Shown here: positions 44,560 to 58,105 of the stretch, piece after piece
Layout of the letters: every line of letters starts with the position of its first letter
Numbering within the stretch: position 1 is the first letter of the stretch
Origin: Homalodisca vitripennis
Lineage: Eukaryota; Arthropoda; Insecta; Hemiptera; Cicadellidae
NCBI RefSeq assembly: GCF_021130785.1
Contig: NC_060211.1
Span: 123,949,001 to 124,013,000, forward strand
Direction of reading: 5' to 3'
DNA length: 64,000 nt
Position numbers and translations under genes: made by a program
Notes under the pieces: generated by a model
Databases searched by the model: none
Seen by the model: the letters and a program-made list of their open reading frames with translations, nothing else
Told to the model about the DNA's origin: nothing

Positions 44560-46090
44560 TACTCAAAAAGGTCATCACTATAAAGGAATTACCAAATATT
44601 TAAATTTATGAACGTCTTTTATGAGTTTGGTAATGAACGGAACTAAAAACTTGTAAAATAGGATTTGTAATAATTAAAAATGAAACTAAAGGGTAATTTG
44701 TTTTGTTATTTGTCAAATCATGATACTTTTTATACTCGTGCTAGTATAATTCTAAAAAACAAAAATAAATACAACTAACAAGGACTGCGATCGAGGAAGA
44801 ATGTAATATATGTTATTTACCATTCGGAGTGGTGCCAAGCTGGACCTTTAGGTTCTTTTTCGGAGACTCAGAATTTTAGATTTCTGTTGAAGAGTAGGTT
44901 AACTTGCACTAACTGTTGGAACCTCTCACCGGGAGACAGCAATGCACACATAAGTCCACATTATATCAAGGTACTAATACCACAGGTCAAAAAATTAAAA
45001 ACTGGATTTCATGAAGACGACTGTATGACGACGTATGCTTTGTTAAATAAAACAGTGTTTCACCCTAGACCAATGTTCAATCAGACCGAGTTATGTCTAC
45101 GAAATAGTGCACTACAAAATATTTATGCACTGTTACAGTACTTGTTTTAATGGAAGTATAAAATTATTACGTTAGAAACCAGCTAAAATTAAAAAGAAAA
45201 TAAATGCAAACATAAAAAACTACATTTAATAAAGCCAGCTGTTGTAAAAAGTTTCAACTAAATCTCTGTGGCACAGCTGACAAAATACGTAAATTTTATT
45301 GATGAAACATTTTATATCCAGCAACGCTTATTTTTATTACCAACATTTCCTTTAATAGATTGTAATCCAAAAGGATATGCCTGTAACATAATTTGATGAT
45401 ATAGCTTCTTGGTTTCTTAAAATTATAGTCATCTGCAGTTTTATCATGGTAGGAATTGCAGGTCCATTATATCGATCCATTTTAACGTAGAATTAGTTTA
45501 CTTTTTTGTACCGTTTTCAGGATACCTTGCCATTGGTTGTCTTTTTATTGGTGGAAAATGTGAAATATATGCCCTGTCCTTTCCAATTAAAAATTATTAG
45601 ACATATATTATTTGGAATAAATTTTACACTTAATTTTTATATATTATATCAGTAGAATTACAATCCATGTAGGCAATTACTGTTACTTGTGAGTATCCCA
45701 GTATTGTTGCTTGCGAATTTTCCAATAATTTCGCAAACTTACATTTTCCACTTTTGTATTTTTACATGGACCACATCCATTTCTTTTATTTTTGATTTAT
45801 ATATGCAAGGTACGAGTACGCTGCACCACGTGTCGTGTAATAGGCCTCGCTAAAGTTATATGCTAAATGTTAATCATATAGCTCATTTCATTATCGTCAT
45901 GCTGTCATACAGATAAATCATACAGAATAGAAAACTTAACATCCTCACAGTAGGCATAAACGTAATTTTTTCAGCCCACTAAGTGCTTCAATGACGCTCA
46001 ACCAAATTCTACAGTTAAACATGCACAATCATAGAAATTAATGATGTATATGTAGAAATGAAGTATCCTGAACATTTTAAAGGCTGAAGA
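44560..46090 (+). repeat. Segmental duplication, copy 2 (pairs with 1640-3180)
   Basis: Same order as copy 1. The 87-residue frame at 44887-45150 lies in the best conserved part but is interrupted in copy 1, so it is not called. Confidence 0.8.
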
Positions 46091-46755
46091 TCACATTTAT
46101 TGAGATCATGCTAAATGATACATTCACATTTTTTTTTCTTGAGTTAGGTTAAAAACCTGTGTCTTAATAATTAGTTCTAGTGAGGTAGGCAGTGTACCAC
46201 AACGCAAGAGTGCGCTGAAATGATGCGTTGTTTATTTTTACGATACTAGTAATTTATTTTTACTGCGTGAATAATTTACGTATTCTCAAATGATTGTACT
46301 CAACTTTCTTACTACTTTAAATTTGTTTTGTTAAATCAATACTCTCAGTCATTCCAGGCTTTTTACTAAAATTTTCACTTACGAGTGTATAATATGGTAT
46401 AAAGTGTGGAGTGTATAAAGAATGGTTTTCAAAAGTGGAGCATTAACGAAGCAGTCAATAAATAATGATAATATACATTTAATTATATGCTGAAGAAAAT
46501 TGATGCAGCAACACGTTTAAATTTTAAAACAAGGTACCTATGTTATGAAAACTTTTCGATAAAACTAAGGTCTTTATAAATGATATATTTACAGACAGAA
46601 TATTATATTATAGAACTTTAAAAATTAATACACAATAAAAATATTTACCTTATGTTTTACATGAATAATTACAAAATTTTGTGTTATATAAAAGAACAAT
46701 TTATTAAATTTTGGTTACAGTACATCAATATAACGTTAAGCAATTGTACATGTTA
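46091..46755. other. AT-rich spacer, nothing recognised
   Basis: No gene, no clear repeat. Confidence 0.5.
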
Positions 46756-46769
46756 GAAATTGAATATCA

Positions 46770-46915
46770 CAAATTTATTATTATTATTAGAAAGACAACA
46801 AGGGTGTCTTATTGAGGGATAGTGCAGCTCCTGTCTATCACTTTTGTTATTACTCTATATTTGTCCAGTACAAACCATTCTATTGGATCTGTTTCGTAAA
46901 GATCAAACATATTTA
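46770..46915 (-). pseudogene. Possible LINE 3' end remnant
   Basis: The minus strand reads MFDLYETDPIEWFVLDKYRV followed by ITKVIDRSCTIPQ and a stop, and about 40 bp later an (AAT)n-like tail. Coding-like text plus a trinucleotide tail resembles the 3' end of a LINE, but no diagnostic motif is present. Confidence 0.25.
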
Positions 46916-47129
46916 TGGGTCTAGCCTTAGCATAAAAATATGAGAGGTAGAACAAAAATTAAAAAGAAAATTTTTCCGTGTCTACAAATATGTGATACAA
47001 TAATGCACATTCACTGGCATAGTAGGTTACTTGTACTTGCAGTACTGCCACTAAAATTGTGTCATGTAATGTTGACAGATACTTGATCATGAGATGCATG
47101 ATGTGACATGCTAGATATGATTGACATCA

Positions 47130-47283
47130 CTAGCTTAATTGTTGATCCTATGTTCATCAGGAGTATTTACAGTGGGTTGGCGTATGATAGTGTCATGATG
47201 TCGTAACTTTGTAGGATTGTGTGCTGAGAGAGAGCGTCTTTTGATGGTGGTAAATGTAGGAACAGGAAAAGTGGGAGATAGAG

Positions 47284-47348
<65 letters not shown>

Positions 47349-47420
47349 AGTTATGTATGGCGTGAGTCCATAAGTGTGTGAGTTTCCAAGCCTCCTAATA
47401 AACTGTTTTCGATGTAATCT
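47130..47420 (+). repeat. Conserved block S1, copy E, with (GA)n
   Basis: Partial S1 from ttgttgatcctatgttcat onward, (GA)n at about 47285-47343. The left half of S1 is missing. Confidence 0.75.
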
Positions 47421-47809
47421 TTTTCTTTATAAATTAAGTTAAAATTTTTATTATTTAATAATCATTCATAATCACATTATCATTTTTGCCGTTATTTGGT
47501 AGTCATCTTATTCTCTAACACTTGATTTGTTGTAGTTATGATGTATTTGTTTATTTTTCTTTTTTATTATATTATGAGTGTATATATGTTACATTAATAC
47601 ATATTTATATTGTAAATTTCATGTTCTCAATATGTTATATTTTTCATAGAAAGATTATATACTACTTATATTTTTAATTAGGCTGCGCCTTGGAGATCAT
47701 ATCCTGTTTTTGTATTTATGTGTGATCTTCATTTCAACGAGGAAATAAATATTCATTCATTTATTAATTATCTTCGTTTAAAGATCTAGATGTGCTCTCT
47801 TCTTGATAA

Positions 47810-48460
47810 TTTATATAACTGTAACTTAACCCTTACGATTGTTCTATTTCTTAACAAACAATAATTATTCCTCGTTACCATGAAAACACAATTTTAAAAC
47901 ATTATACCTTTGAAAATTTGTTTAGTACAGTGGCATCGTAAGAAATTTTGCTTCAAGTTGATACGGATAAAGTTAGCAGAGTTAACATTCAGTCTCCTTC
48001 CGGCCTATAACCCGAACACCACGGCTGAACCTCTGTCGTTTTGAGTGGAATATTCTTCAAATGGATAAGTCAAAACAACACAATTTTCACTGAATAATAT
48101 TCATGTAGATTTTATCTTGTATGTATGGCTGTATATGTAGTCTCAATATTGGTTTTAAACAATTAATCCTTGAGTTTAGATTGTGGCAGCTCATGACTGA
48201 CTTATTTACCAGTATAACAGCAGAAGTACTAAAACCTACTTATTTGACTATATTTTGCTATATTTAATTACTGTATGGGCACCAGCCACTACGTCACATA
48301 CATGTCCATTATTATCACTACCTCTGAGGCAGCAAGTTTTTAAATATTTGCAAAATTTAAAAACCTTATCACTCTACATGAAGTTATACACCCGAGTGAT
48401 TTGCATTGTTTACAATCAACGTTTACGTGAATTTCCTCAGACGTACTTAAATTTGGCTTT
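47810..48460 (+). repeat. Conserved block S2, copy E (left arm of head-to-head pair)
   Basis: Complete landmark set on the plus strand. About 140 bp later an inverted S2 begins, giving a head-to-head arrangement. The spacer (48465-48600) contains a short inverted alpha-flank piece around caatcattcaagtgcacta. Confidence 0.8.
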
Positions 48461-48599
48461 TTAAATAAAGAGGTTACGTCATTTGTTTTTTTTATTTGAT
48501 ATAGTTTTCCGCCACCTCTCTGGCCAATCATTCAAGTGCACTATGTCCTCTTAAATACGCGTGTCCTTAGAATTTTATACTCGCAACGTTTTTCTTTTC

Positions 48600-49290
48600 C
48601 TTTGTGTGTGTTTAGGTTACTACACACACTATGGTCCCGTGAAAAATCAAGATTATAATTACTTCTGAGGAAATACATTGAAATTTTGAACTGTAAACAA
48701 TGCACATAAATCGCGTGTATAACTTCATAGACCGGTGTCAAGAGAGATTACTTATATTTTAGATTTATGAATCTATTTAATCAACTGTACTGTTTCAAAG
48801 GTTGTGATAACAACTAAAAGGTATGTAGTGTAGTGGATGGAGCCCATATAGTAATTACCTATAGCTAAATATACAGTAAAATAAGTAAGCTGTTATAGTA
48901 CTTCTGCTGTCCTACAAGTAATAAGTCAAATTATTGAGTTGCTACAATCTAAACTCAAGGTCTAATTGTTAACATCAATATTCAGACAGCATCTACAGCC
49001 ATACAACACTACATCTAAGTGACTTATATTCAATGAAAAATGTGATGTTTTGACTTATCCATTTGGAGAATTTTCCTGCCAAAGACACAAGGGCTCAGCC
49101 GTGGTGTCAGGGTCACAGGTCGGAAGAAGGCCGAACATTAACGCTGCTAACATTGTCCGTATTGACTTGAAGTAAAACTAATCAGGATTCCACTCTACTG
49201 AACAATTTTTCGAAAGTATTTGATGTTAAAATTGTGTTTTCATGGTAACTGGGAATAATTATTGTTAATTAAAAATGGACCAATCCTAAA
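48600..49290 (-). repeat. Conserved block S2, copy G (inverted)
   Basis: Reverse complement of S2: aatcgcgtgtataacttcat, gacttatccatttggagaa, ctcagccgtggtgtcaggg, aggtcggaagaaggccgaac and ttttcatggtaac. Confidence 0.8.
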
Positions 49291-52200
49291 GCTTAATAAG
49301 TTGTATAAATTCTAAGAAAGAGAGATTGTGTAGATCTTAGCACTCGGGTTTTAAATTTTCAATGTGTACTTCTGTAATGCTATGGATTGTAAATAAAATA
49401 ATATCAGTTCCTTATGTTTTGGCCATCAAACATATACATGATTTTGTTTTGGAAACTTTTTGCTCAAAATCCGTGTTAATGTGCTGTTTTCCTATATATA
49501 TTTTGCGGGGAAAAGTAGAATTGCATTAAAATACAATCTAAATATATATTTTTTATTGTTTAATCCAGCTGTACAGGTTGGTTCTAGATAAGGTACTTTG
49601 AATAAATGTAGTTTGAACGTAAAGGCGAATTATATAACATGCATTTGAAAGACAAAGTTTTATTTTGCATAGGGCAAATAAGAAAATATAATTAGATTTA
49701 TCTTACCAGAGGAAAGATTTTCATTTCAAATTCTTGTTGTCTGTAAGTTTCTTGTAAAACTTATTAGACATTGACTGCAATTTAGTTATTTATTATAAAG
49801 TAATCTTACAAGCTTCTTTTCTATTAACTTTGGTGTAGTGTATTTAGAATTAAATTTTTCATTTTTAAATAACGTCTTCTTTATCTTCATAAAATCGAGT
49901 TCAAAATGTATCAAAAAAGGTTAATCGCATCATATAAATTAAGTACTATATCATTTAAATTTTAAAAATTGTCATGAATTGTTAAAATTTTCGTCTAATT
50001 TTAAATAAAAATTAATTTATAGCCATGTTTTTATATCTTTATACAAATACTCTGACAATGTTCTTGAAAAGGAGAAAATGAGATTATAAGTTCACTATTT
50101 AGTTGTCATTTATTAAGGGGGGCATTATATAAGGTCTATTAATTATAGACACATCGCTCTCCAAACATATTTGTTTAATTGTGTTATACAGCGTTAGTTT
50201 TTAATCTCGTGTGTAGAGACGTCCTCTGAGTATTCATAATTATTAGTTTTAATATATCTTGTAAATACAACCTTAAAGGAATAAAGAATGGGATTATTCG
50301 ACTGGCACTGGCACTAGCTATTTTGTAAACAGCTGGACCAATATTCTTTAGTTTAGTTTGTTTTGGCAGTTATTCATGTAAGTCCTTTTCTTTGTTGTTC
50401 TCTGTCATATTTTTTCTATAATTTGTGTTATTGTGTGTTTGTCTAATTTGCAAACAATTTAAATCCAAAAATACAATTATGCATTTCTGGTTTTTGTGAG
50501 TATTCTATACCAATAATAACTGGTAAGATGATTGAAGGATAACGTAATGTTCAGTGAGACAACATTCTGAGGTAATTAGTTTGTAGCTTTTATAAGTCTA
50601 TAAAGTCTTGAAAACACTTACTTATGTTTTTAAAAAGGTTATTTTAAACGTAATATAACCTCCTATTTAGATAAATGTAAAGTCTTTCCTATTGTTTTTA
50701 ATGAAATTTCCAACAGTTTTGATATTTTGCTTTCTAAAAACAATATACAACTGCTCCTGTACATCTAGTAATGTTATGTTGAATAGGTTTTGAATAAAAA
50801 CTAAATACTAAGTAAATAAAATTATAAAATTCCTTGAAAATATAAACCGACATTAAAATTATATACAACTAAATTTTAAAATATATATGATTACTAAAAA
50901 TCGTTTTATTTCTATTACAATACTTTTCAGCATTCGATATATACTTTTGCTAGACTATATACAACATGAGGAGTTTACGGATCTTCAGAGTAGCTTAAGT
51001 TACAAAATAACTCTACAGTGACGTGTAATTAGTTTTTGGGAGCCATGTCTCCTGGTTGACCTTGTTTTGGAAACCCTTCACTTAATGAATTTTGATAAAC
51101 TTATTAAACATTTTGTCAATGTTTCAATTGAAGTATGTTTTATTAGTTTGATTACTTACTCAAACTATGAGCGGTTACCTTGAATCTTACAACTTTCTCA
51201 CGTACTAGGAGTTTATATTTTGTTTATGTTGTGATAAAACATTTAAAATGTAAAGCATTATTACTTTCAGAGTTAATACTATCCAACATTTGTGTATAAA
51301 TACATAAAGCAATAATTTAAATGTTCTAATAACCTAAAAACCCTTAAATATTTTAAGATTCCTTATCCGTTTCTATATGTGATTATTATTAGTTTACGAA
51401 ATGAAAAAACATTTAACGAAGTTTTTAAAACATTTTTAATTTTAAACTAAAAAGAATAAATGCCAAAGAATTCCTCACTTAAATAGTGTTGATGGGATTA
51501 ATAATGTTTAATCAAGACATGTAGTGAAAGTATAGGTGAGAGATTAAGATCTGCCAAGTGACAAATAAGTTAAGTCTAACTTTGCGATTTCTTTCACCTT
51601 TTCTCAAACTAACATTCAGTGCATCACAAACCGAGTAACTTATTCTTAAGTGGTAAGTATACTGAGTCACTGCTAGTGTATTAAAAGCGAAGTTACTATT
51701 GGTGAGCAAGGCAAATATACATTACTGGGGACAACTCCAATCGCTATTAACACAGGTTTAAGTAACCTTTTCGGACAGTGCCGTAAATTATTGTCTCTCT
51801 GACAGTTTCTGACAAGCTGGTGTACTACCACAAGTCTGACGTTGATGACTTTCGTTATTATTAAACGTTCAGTTTATTTTAGATACATTTCCATAGATTC
51901 TCTTAGATACTAGAATCTACAAGAACTTGATACGATATATTGATAAACTATGTATAAGTAATTTAATTAGAACACTTTTATTCCAAATGTTATTTATTAA
52001 TTGGTCTACCTCTAATTATATCAAAGCGTATTTTAATTTTGCATCAAGAACATCAAAGTCTGTCTCTCTATCTTTTCCTCAAATAAATCGTAATTTGAAT
52101 GATATAGTCTAAAGTGGTTAAATTTGGCAAGATTATATTTCTTACTTTTCTTATTTTGAGGGTTAAGAATTCCCTCAATTCGCTATGTGTTTATGAGCGT

Positions 52201-53440
52201 TTAAAACTACATAACACATTTAAAATATGAAATTTATATAAAATTTATATTCCCTCTCATATATAGTCACTTTATTTGTAATTTAGATTGGTACGAATAT
52301 GCCTAACTCAATATACCGAAAATTTATTAAAGAAATGTAAACCGTAAATTTGTAATAATCAATTTTATTATTTACAATGAGCACAAGACCTCTGGGCTAA
52401 GATTAAGTAGTATTGAATAAAAATTTTAACTATCCACTATCATAAAAGTGAAATATTATGAAAACACACGATTCTTACAGTTATAATTAAATAAATTCTT
52501 TTAAAAATAAATCCTTAGTATATTTAATAAGTTTCCTGCAAGTAATTCAAAAACTAAATCAATCTAATTTTAAACTTGTCTGTATAAATATTCATATATA
52601 TTTGAGATCAAAATAATTCAAACCTATACTCATATAGGCTCCAATTTAAAACTGTTTGGATTATAATGTCCTAAAAATTTCACGAATTATAATTTTTAAA
52701 CATTTACAGATATCAGTTTAGAGTTTTAAGATACTCAATGTTTAGAAACACCTCGTGTATTTAAAAGTACGTAAATATCACAATTAATGAAGGTTTGTTT
52801 CAAGATTTCGATCGTAATTTGTTAATATAAGAACTTTTACAAGTATTTATAAGAATAATGAAATACTGTCAAATATAATTCCATGAAATATACATTAAAA
52901 AGAATGTGCCATTTAAATGTCTTACCAAAATCCTTGTAAGCACACATTTTTAGCTGACCTTCAGTTAAAACTTTCACTATTGTTCATAAAAACTATTTTC
53001 TGTCTATCTTCTTCATTTCTACTAGAGGAAAACTGAGTTAAGTAATGTTGTATGACTCTCAATGGGATTTTTCTTAGCGTTAGCGAATATTTCTTCATAG
53101 GTCTTATGGATAACCATGATAAGAATTTTAAAGTGCAAGAATAAATACATTTTTAAATAATGGCACACAGTTATATATAATTAGTCCAATTCAAATGTTG
53201 GGGGACTAGATTTCATTTCAGCGTATCCTTGCGTTGCGCACGCAACTTCTTAGTTCACAGTAAGTTTTATTATATGAACATAGCTATGGAATGTAACTTA
53301 ATGTAAATGTTTCACTACTTAGACAAAAACATGTTCGATGATGGTGAATGTCCTAACCTACAATTTGGCTCAACGTAATCCTTGGAGGCAATTTCTTGTC
53401 TGTCTGTTTGTCTAACCGACAACTAACAAAATGTATAGCA
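49291..53440. other. Long AT-rich region without recognised gene
   Basis: 49490-49640 shares the reverse complement of 36560-36680 (gtttaatccagctgtac area, weak). Otherwise no repeat pairing, RNA gene or coding frame that I can support; frames of 61-65 codons at 51512-51709 and 51927-52112 are at chance level for this composition. Confidence 0.5.
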
Positions 53441-53449
53441 AGCTAATAT

Positions 53450-54260
53450 GTACGAAGTTCCCATTTCGAGTACTTTGATGTAGCTTGAGAGAGAATTCCA
53501 TATCAACATACTAAACAGTAAAGGACTCCTTGAGACTCTAGATCCTTTGTCAAGAATACCTAAACAAGACAATCTTATGACTAAGCATTATTGATTTATC
53601 TTGCCATCTTTTGTCGTAAAACTTTCCCAACCGTAAGTTCAGTATCCAAGAAGTACTGTTATATACAGTGGAAACATTTATTAGTTATTAATATCATTCT
53701 TTTTTTAAGGAATTAACAGTTAGATACATTGCATAGACACATATTTTAAACAAAATCTAAATGGAATATACCTTTTAAAAAACGTGAAGAGTCAAAAGAT
53801 TTTTAGTAGCAACCTATGTTGCAAAATATATTATTTTTAAATTCTATTACAGGCAATCATTTTTAAATTTAAAGTTTTATTATATCTTGCGCGTAATAAG
53901 GAGGCTTAAAACTAATTTTATTAAGTTATGTATTAACGACAAATTCGTACTATGTATTCAAAACAGCGCCTTTGTCATTAACCATTCTCCAGCCAAGTTT
54001 GGTATTCGAGTACTTTGAAGTAGCCTGAGAGAGAATTTAATATCCACATACTAAACAGAGAGTTGCTTTGAGACCCTAGATCCTTTGTCAAGGATACGTA
54101 AGAAAAGCAATCTTGTGACTAAGCATTATTGATTTAGGTACTGTTATAAACACGGGAAACTGTATTTATTATTTTTAAACATTATTACTTTTTAATGGAA
54201 TTACCAGTTAGATAGATTAAATAGACACGTATTTATTTAAATCGACATCTTGATGTAATA
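53450..54260 (+). repeat. Tandem duplication, period about 540 bp
   Basis: 53465-53605 repeats at 54003-54145: tcgagtactttgatgtagct versus tcgagtactttgaagtagcc, the ctagatcctttgtcaa stretch, and gactaagcattattgattta. The interval between them also carries an (extended) diverged match, giving two tandem copies. No gene recognised. Confidence 0.75.
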
Positions 54261-55080
54261 TAAATAGCCATATGTAATATAACGGGACCTAATAACTACC
54301 ATATTTGTAATCAGATTTAGATTGAAGTTGGTGCAGACAGCAGTACATAGCTTGGATGAGTTTTTAAACAATGTAATTTAATCGAACGTTTTTTTAATAG
54401 TGTAAATTATCATTCGTGCAAACATTTTCATTAAAATATCTTCCAATATATACCCGTTTATCTTTTGTGATCACTTTAGGTTTTCAAGAATGCGACCATT
54501 CAAATTTTGGTAAAATAAATTACATATCTGGACTAAAACCTAAGATCACGAGTAACATTGTGTGAATACAAGTCAAACTTTTACTTCTACGACCTGTGGT
54601 TAAAAAATTTCAATGACGAGACATAATTTGTATAGTCTATTAGATACATTTATTTCAACCAGTGCCTACTAAATTTTTAATTAAAAATATACAGCAATAA
54701 CAAATAAAGTATTTAAGTTATTTTATATTTTTGAATTTCAGCTTTTTTTAATTATTTTAAGTTCTTAAATAAAATAATAAATATATACACATAAAATAAG
54801 ATATATATTTTTGCTATCGAACACTCATAGATGCACACACGTTAAAAATGCAGACAGCAACGTAAGTTGAAAATTGTGTAAAAAGGCCCGAATTACGTTC
54901 AAAGAAAATTTTTATTATACGAGTATGAAGTTAAAATTATAATGAGTAAATTATTAAACTAATGCTTAGATAATATTGTATAGATAATATTGTAGTGGTG
55001 TAAATACAGACAGAAATTATGTAACGAAGGAAATGTACATGAGATCCATTAAAATGTAACTTATAAAACTTCTAATAACC
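54261..55080. other. AT-rich spacer
   Basis: Nothing recognised except general AT-rich sequence; lies just after (in minus orientation) the inverted alpha copy. Confidence 0.45.
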
Positions 55081-55083
55081 AAC

Positions 55084-55161
55084 GTTGGCAGGGATTGGGA
55101 CTGCCTGTGCTTAAAACAGTTGCCGTGCCTCCACCACTGTTACTAGAAACAACAGCAATGG
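55084..55161 (-). CDS. Candidate micro-exon alpha, inverted copy F
   Basis: 78 nt on the minus strand, acceptor actgcag and donor gttggc. The frame is open: AIAVVSSNSGGGTATVLSTG then SPNPCQ. The first cysteine has been lost (ECT to GGT-type change) while length, phase and the second cysteine remain. The neighbouring ATG TAA TGC is present upstream. Confidence 0.38.
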
Positions 55162-55660
55162 CTGCAGTGAAACTGTTATGCGCACCCAGGTTAGAGCATT
55201 ACATGGTACTAGGGCCAGTCCTTAGACAGGTCGTAGCCCTTCCACCATGTAATACTCCCCTACCTTATTAGGTTGATTATTTGACATATCTAGCTTACGT
55301 CACTTGTGCTACAATCTACCACAGACAATATGCACTTACTCGACAAGAGAATAATTTAGATCCGTAAATTCTCACTAGACGTATTGAACTTCACCGTATT
55401 AATACTTGATAAAGCGTTTAATGTTTTCAGATTACATAATTGTTTAATTAATATTGTAGTGCAAGTAGATTATGACAAGAAAAAATATTTTTATATGACA
55501 CATCGGTTGATATAAAAAAGGAAATATATTCTATTCTCGGTTGCAATTTAAGTAATATAAATATAGAGGTTACTCTATATTTTGTTCAATTTTACTTTGA
55601 ATTACACTCCTAATTGCACCCAATCATTCAAGTGCACAATGTCCTGATTTGAAAGATGTG
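55162..55660 (-). repeat. Alpha-island upstream block, inverted copy F
   Basis: Reverse complement of the flank, from aatactcccctaccttatta at 55250 to the hairpin-containing cacccaatcattcaagtgca at about 55620. Confidence 0.75.
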
Positions 55661-55899
55661 TCAATATTATTAAAGATAAGTTTGGTTTAATATTAGGATC
55701 TGATAGGATAAGATTTCTACGTTCACCGCATATAAAACTCTAAGACTAATCCAAAACATTTTATTTACCTTTTCATAAAAATTAAGTTCACAACGGTTAA
55801 ACATTACTAAGTATTAATACCGTTATAATTTAGTTTCTATAGAAAATTTCTAATAATGGAATTCATAGATTTACCAAACTCATAGAATCTTTCTTTTTA

Positions 55900-56280
55900 T
55901 TACATATTCTTAATAATATCCTCCATTAATAATGTCCGTCTTATTCTCACTGATATTGTGTTGGCCCACGACCACAGGTAGCGGACACAGGTACTACATT
56001 TACTAACACCCTGGAAGTGTTTATGGAGAAACAAACTGAGGCAATATATTGATGACGTCAAAGGAGACAAAACGAGAAACGACTTGTGGTCGAATATTTA
56101 TTTAGGTTACAGGAGTGGAAAACGAAATTGTGTGTGCTGATATCACAGGAGATTTGAAAACATAACCAGTAAATGCACCTAACCCTGTCAGTACGCCATC
56201 AAAGCCTCGGGAGTCAAGTCGTGGATCACTATTAGCGGCTTGTTTTCTCGCAGTAATGTAATTCCACCATTATTTTTTTG
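55900..56280 (+). pseudogene. Epsilon family, inverted copy F
   Basis: On the plus strand (because the unit is inverted) the frame VCADITGDLKT aligns with copy A1 but meets TAA after about a dozen codons. Flanking similarity to 8150-8480 (reverse complement) extends through ttgttggcccacgaccaca-type sequence. Not functional. Confidence 0.4.
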
Positions 56281-57085
56281 TATATTTATATTTAATCCAT
56301 ATAGGAAAGAACTAAGATCAATGCTTGTTAATATAAACATCTAGTACAGATCTTTCAACATTGTCTAGTTGAATCAGATAGTACAGTTACAGCGCAAGGT
56401 GACCTACGCATGTTCATATAAAGCTTATAAATGACACAATCAATCCGAGTTTACTGGTTGACCTGGAAGAAATCGATTGTCAACCACGCTGCGTTTGGAA
56501 GAATCAAAACGACACAGCATCGAAAGGGATACAAAATACCATGCTGGGATCTTTCCTTAAAAATTTTCCTGGATCTTTTTACTTTATACTAACATTCAGG
56601 TAATATTTTAATCATTGTCAGGCATTTAAAAGGGAGAGAAAATCTTTAGTTAAAATATTTAAATGTAATTAAAAATATATATACTTGTCTGGGGGTCCGT
56701 TTTAGTGTGTAAAGCGTAAGAAATATAATTTTAGAAAAATTTAATTATTTCATATTTTTAACTCTATTGATGCTTTTATATGTCGACCACCACCTAAACT
56801 CCTAATACTTATAACTTTGTTTCTAGGATAAACTTTCCCAAAACCTTTAAGAACCAGGTTGAGCACATGAACTATAACAATTGGCTCTGGAATACTGATC
56901 GTACACTACTTAAAGCAGTAAACAGGTGATGGAATACTTTTAAAAGTAAATATCACAAGGGAAAACCTTTAGATCACGTTCTGGCAACAAGCAATGGTGG
57001 CGTCAATTTAACAGTTAAATACGTTTATTATTACATTACAACTCGCACCGTTTTTATCTTCCTGTGAGTGTGTCTACGTTGATAT
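56281..57085 (-). repeat. Post-S2 block, inverted copy F
   Basis: Reverse complement of 7190-7780 and 39230-39700, for example around gtcgaccaccacctaaact and the caggttctggc-type end near 56985. Confidence 0.65.
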
Positions 57086-57089
57086 ACAC

Positions 57090-57750
57090 ACTTTCGTTTA
57101 GTCTAAAAAGCTAAAATTAAGAACGTCTGGAGAAATACATATAAATGTTGCTTGTGAACATTGTATAACTCCATTGAAGAGTGATTAGTTGTTTTTAATT
57201 TATGCAAATATTTAATCTACTGTACTGCCTCAGCGGTAGTGATAATAACGCACATGTATGTGGAGTAGTGCTTGTTGCCTATACATTAATTACATACAGT
57301 TAAATTACAGTAAAATAAGTAGGTTATAGTACTTCTGATGTTCTATGGGTAAATACGTCTAAGTCGTGAGTTACTTCAACCTAAACTCAAGGTTTAATTG
57401 TTTAACACCAGTATTCAGACAACATATACAGCCATACATACAAGACAAAATCTTCGTGAGTCGTAATCAATGAAAAGTGGGATATTTTTACTTATCCATT
57501 TGAAGAATATTCAAGTCAAAACGATAGAGGTTCAGCCGTGGTGTTTGGGTCATAGGTCGGAAGAAGACTGAATACGAATTCTGCTAACTTTCTCCGTATG
57601 AACTTGAAGCCAAATTGCTCAAAATTCCACTGTCATAAACAATTAAAGGAATTAGGTTTTAAAATTGTGTTTTTATGGTAACGAGGAATAATTATTGTTT
57701 GTTAAAAATAGACTATTCGCATGGCTTAAGTTTCATATAGAAATTATCAG
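57090..57750 (-). repeat. Conserved block S2, inverted copy F
   Basis: Reverse complement of S2, including ggttcagccgtggtgtttgg, aggtcggaagaagactgaa and atggtaacgaggaataatt. Confidence 0.8.
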
Positions 57751-57919
57751 GAAGGAGAACTATAACTTAACACCAGGGTGTTAAATGTTCAAGGCGCATT
57801 TAAACAATAATATTGAGTGTAATACATCACTCACTTACCTATACCTGGGCTATCAAGAAAATACAACAAAAATACGTGATTATTTTCGAATAGTTTTGCA
57901 CATAATATGTGGAAATAAG

Positions 57920-57944
57920 CTATATATATATATATATATATACA
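57920..57944. repeat. (AT)n microsatellite
   Basis: Short AT dinucleotide tract. Confidence 0.9.
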
Positions 57945-58105
57945 TATAAAAATGTCAAATCAAACAGTAAATCTAGAATGAAAATAACCGTTAAGGTTTG
58001 CTTATCTATTTTGTTAAGTTGTTTAGTGAAAGATTTATTGGAAATGTTGTAAAATCTGCGTTGAATAAAAAAAGTATCTTCGAAATCTTTATTCTACAAT
58101 ACTAA

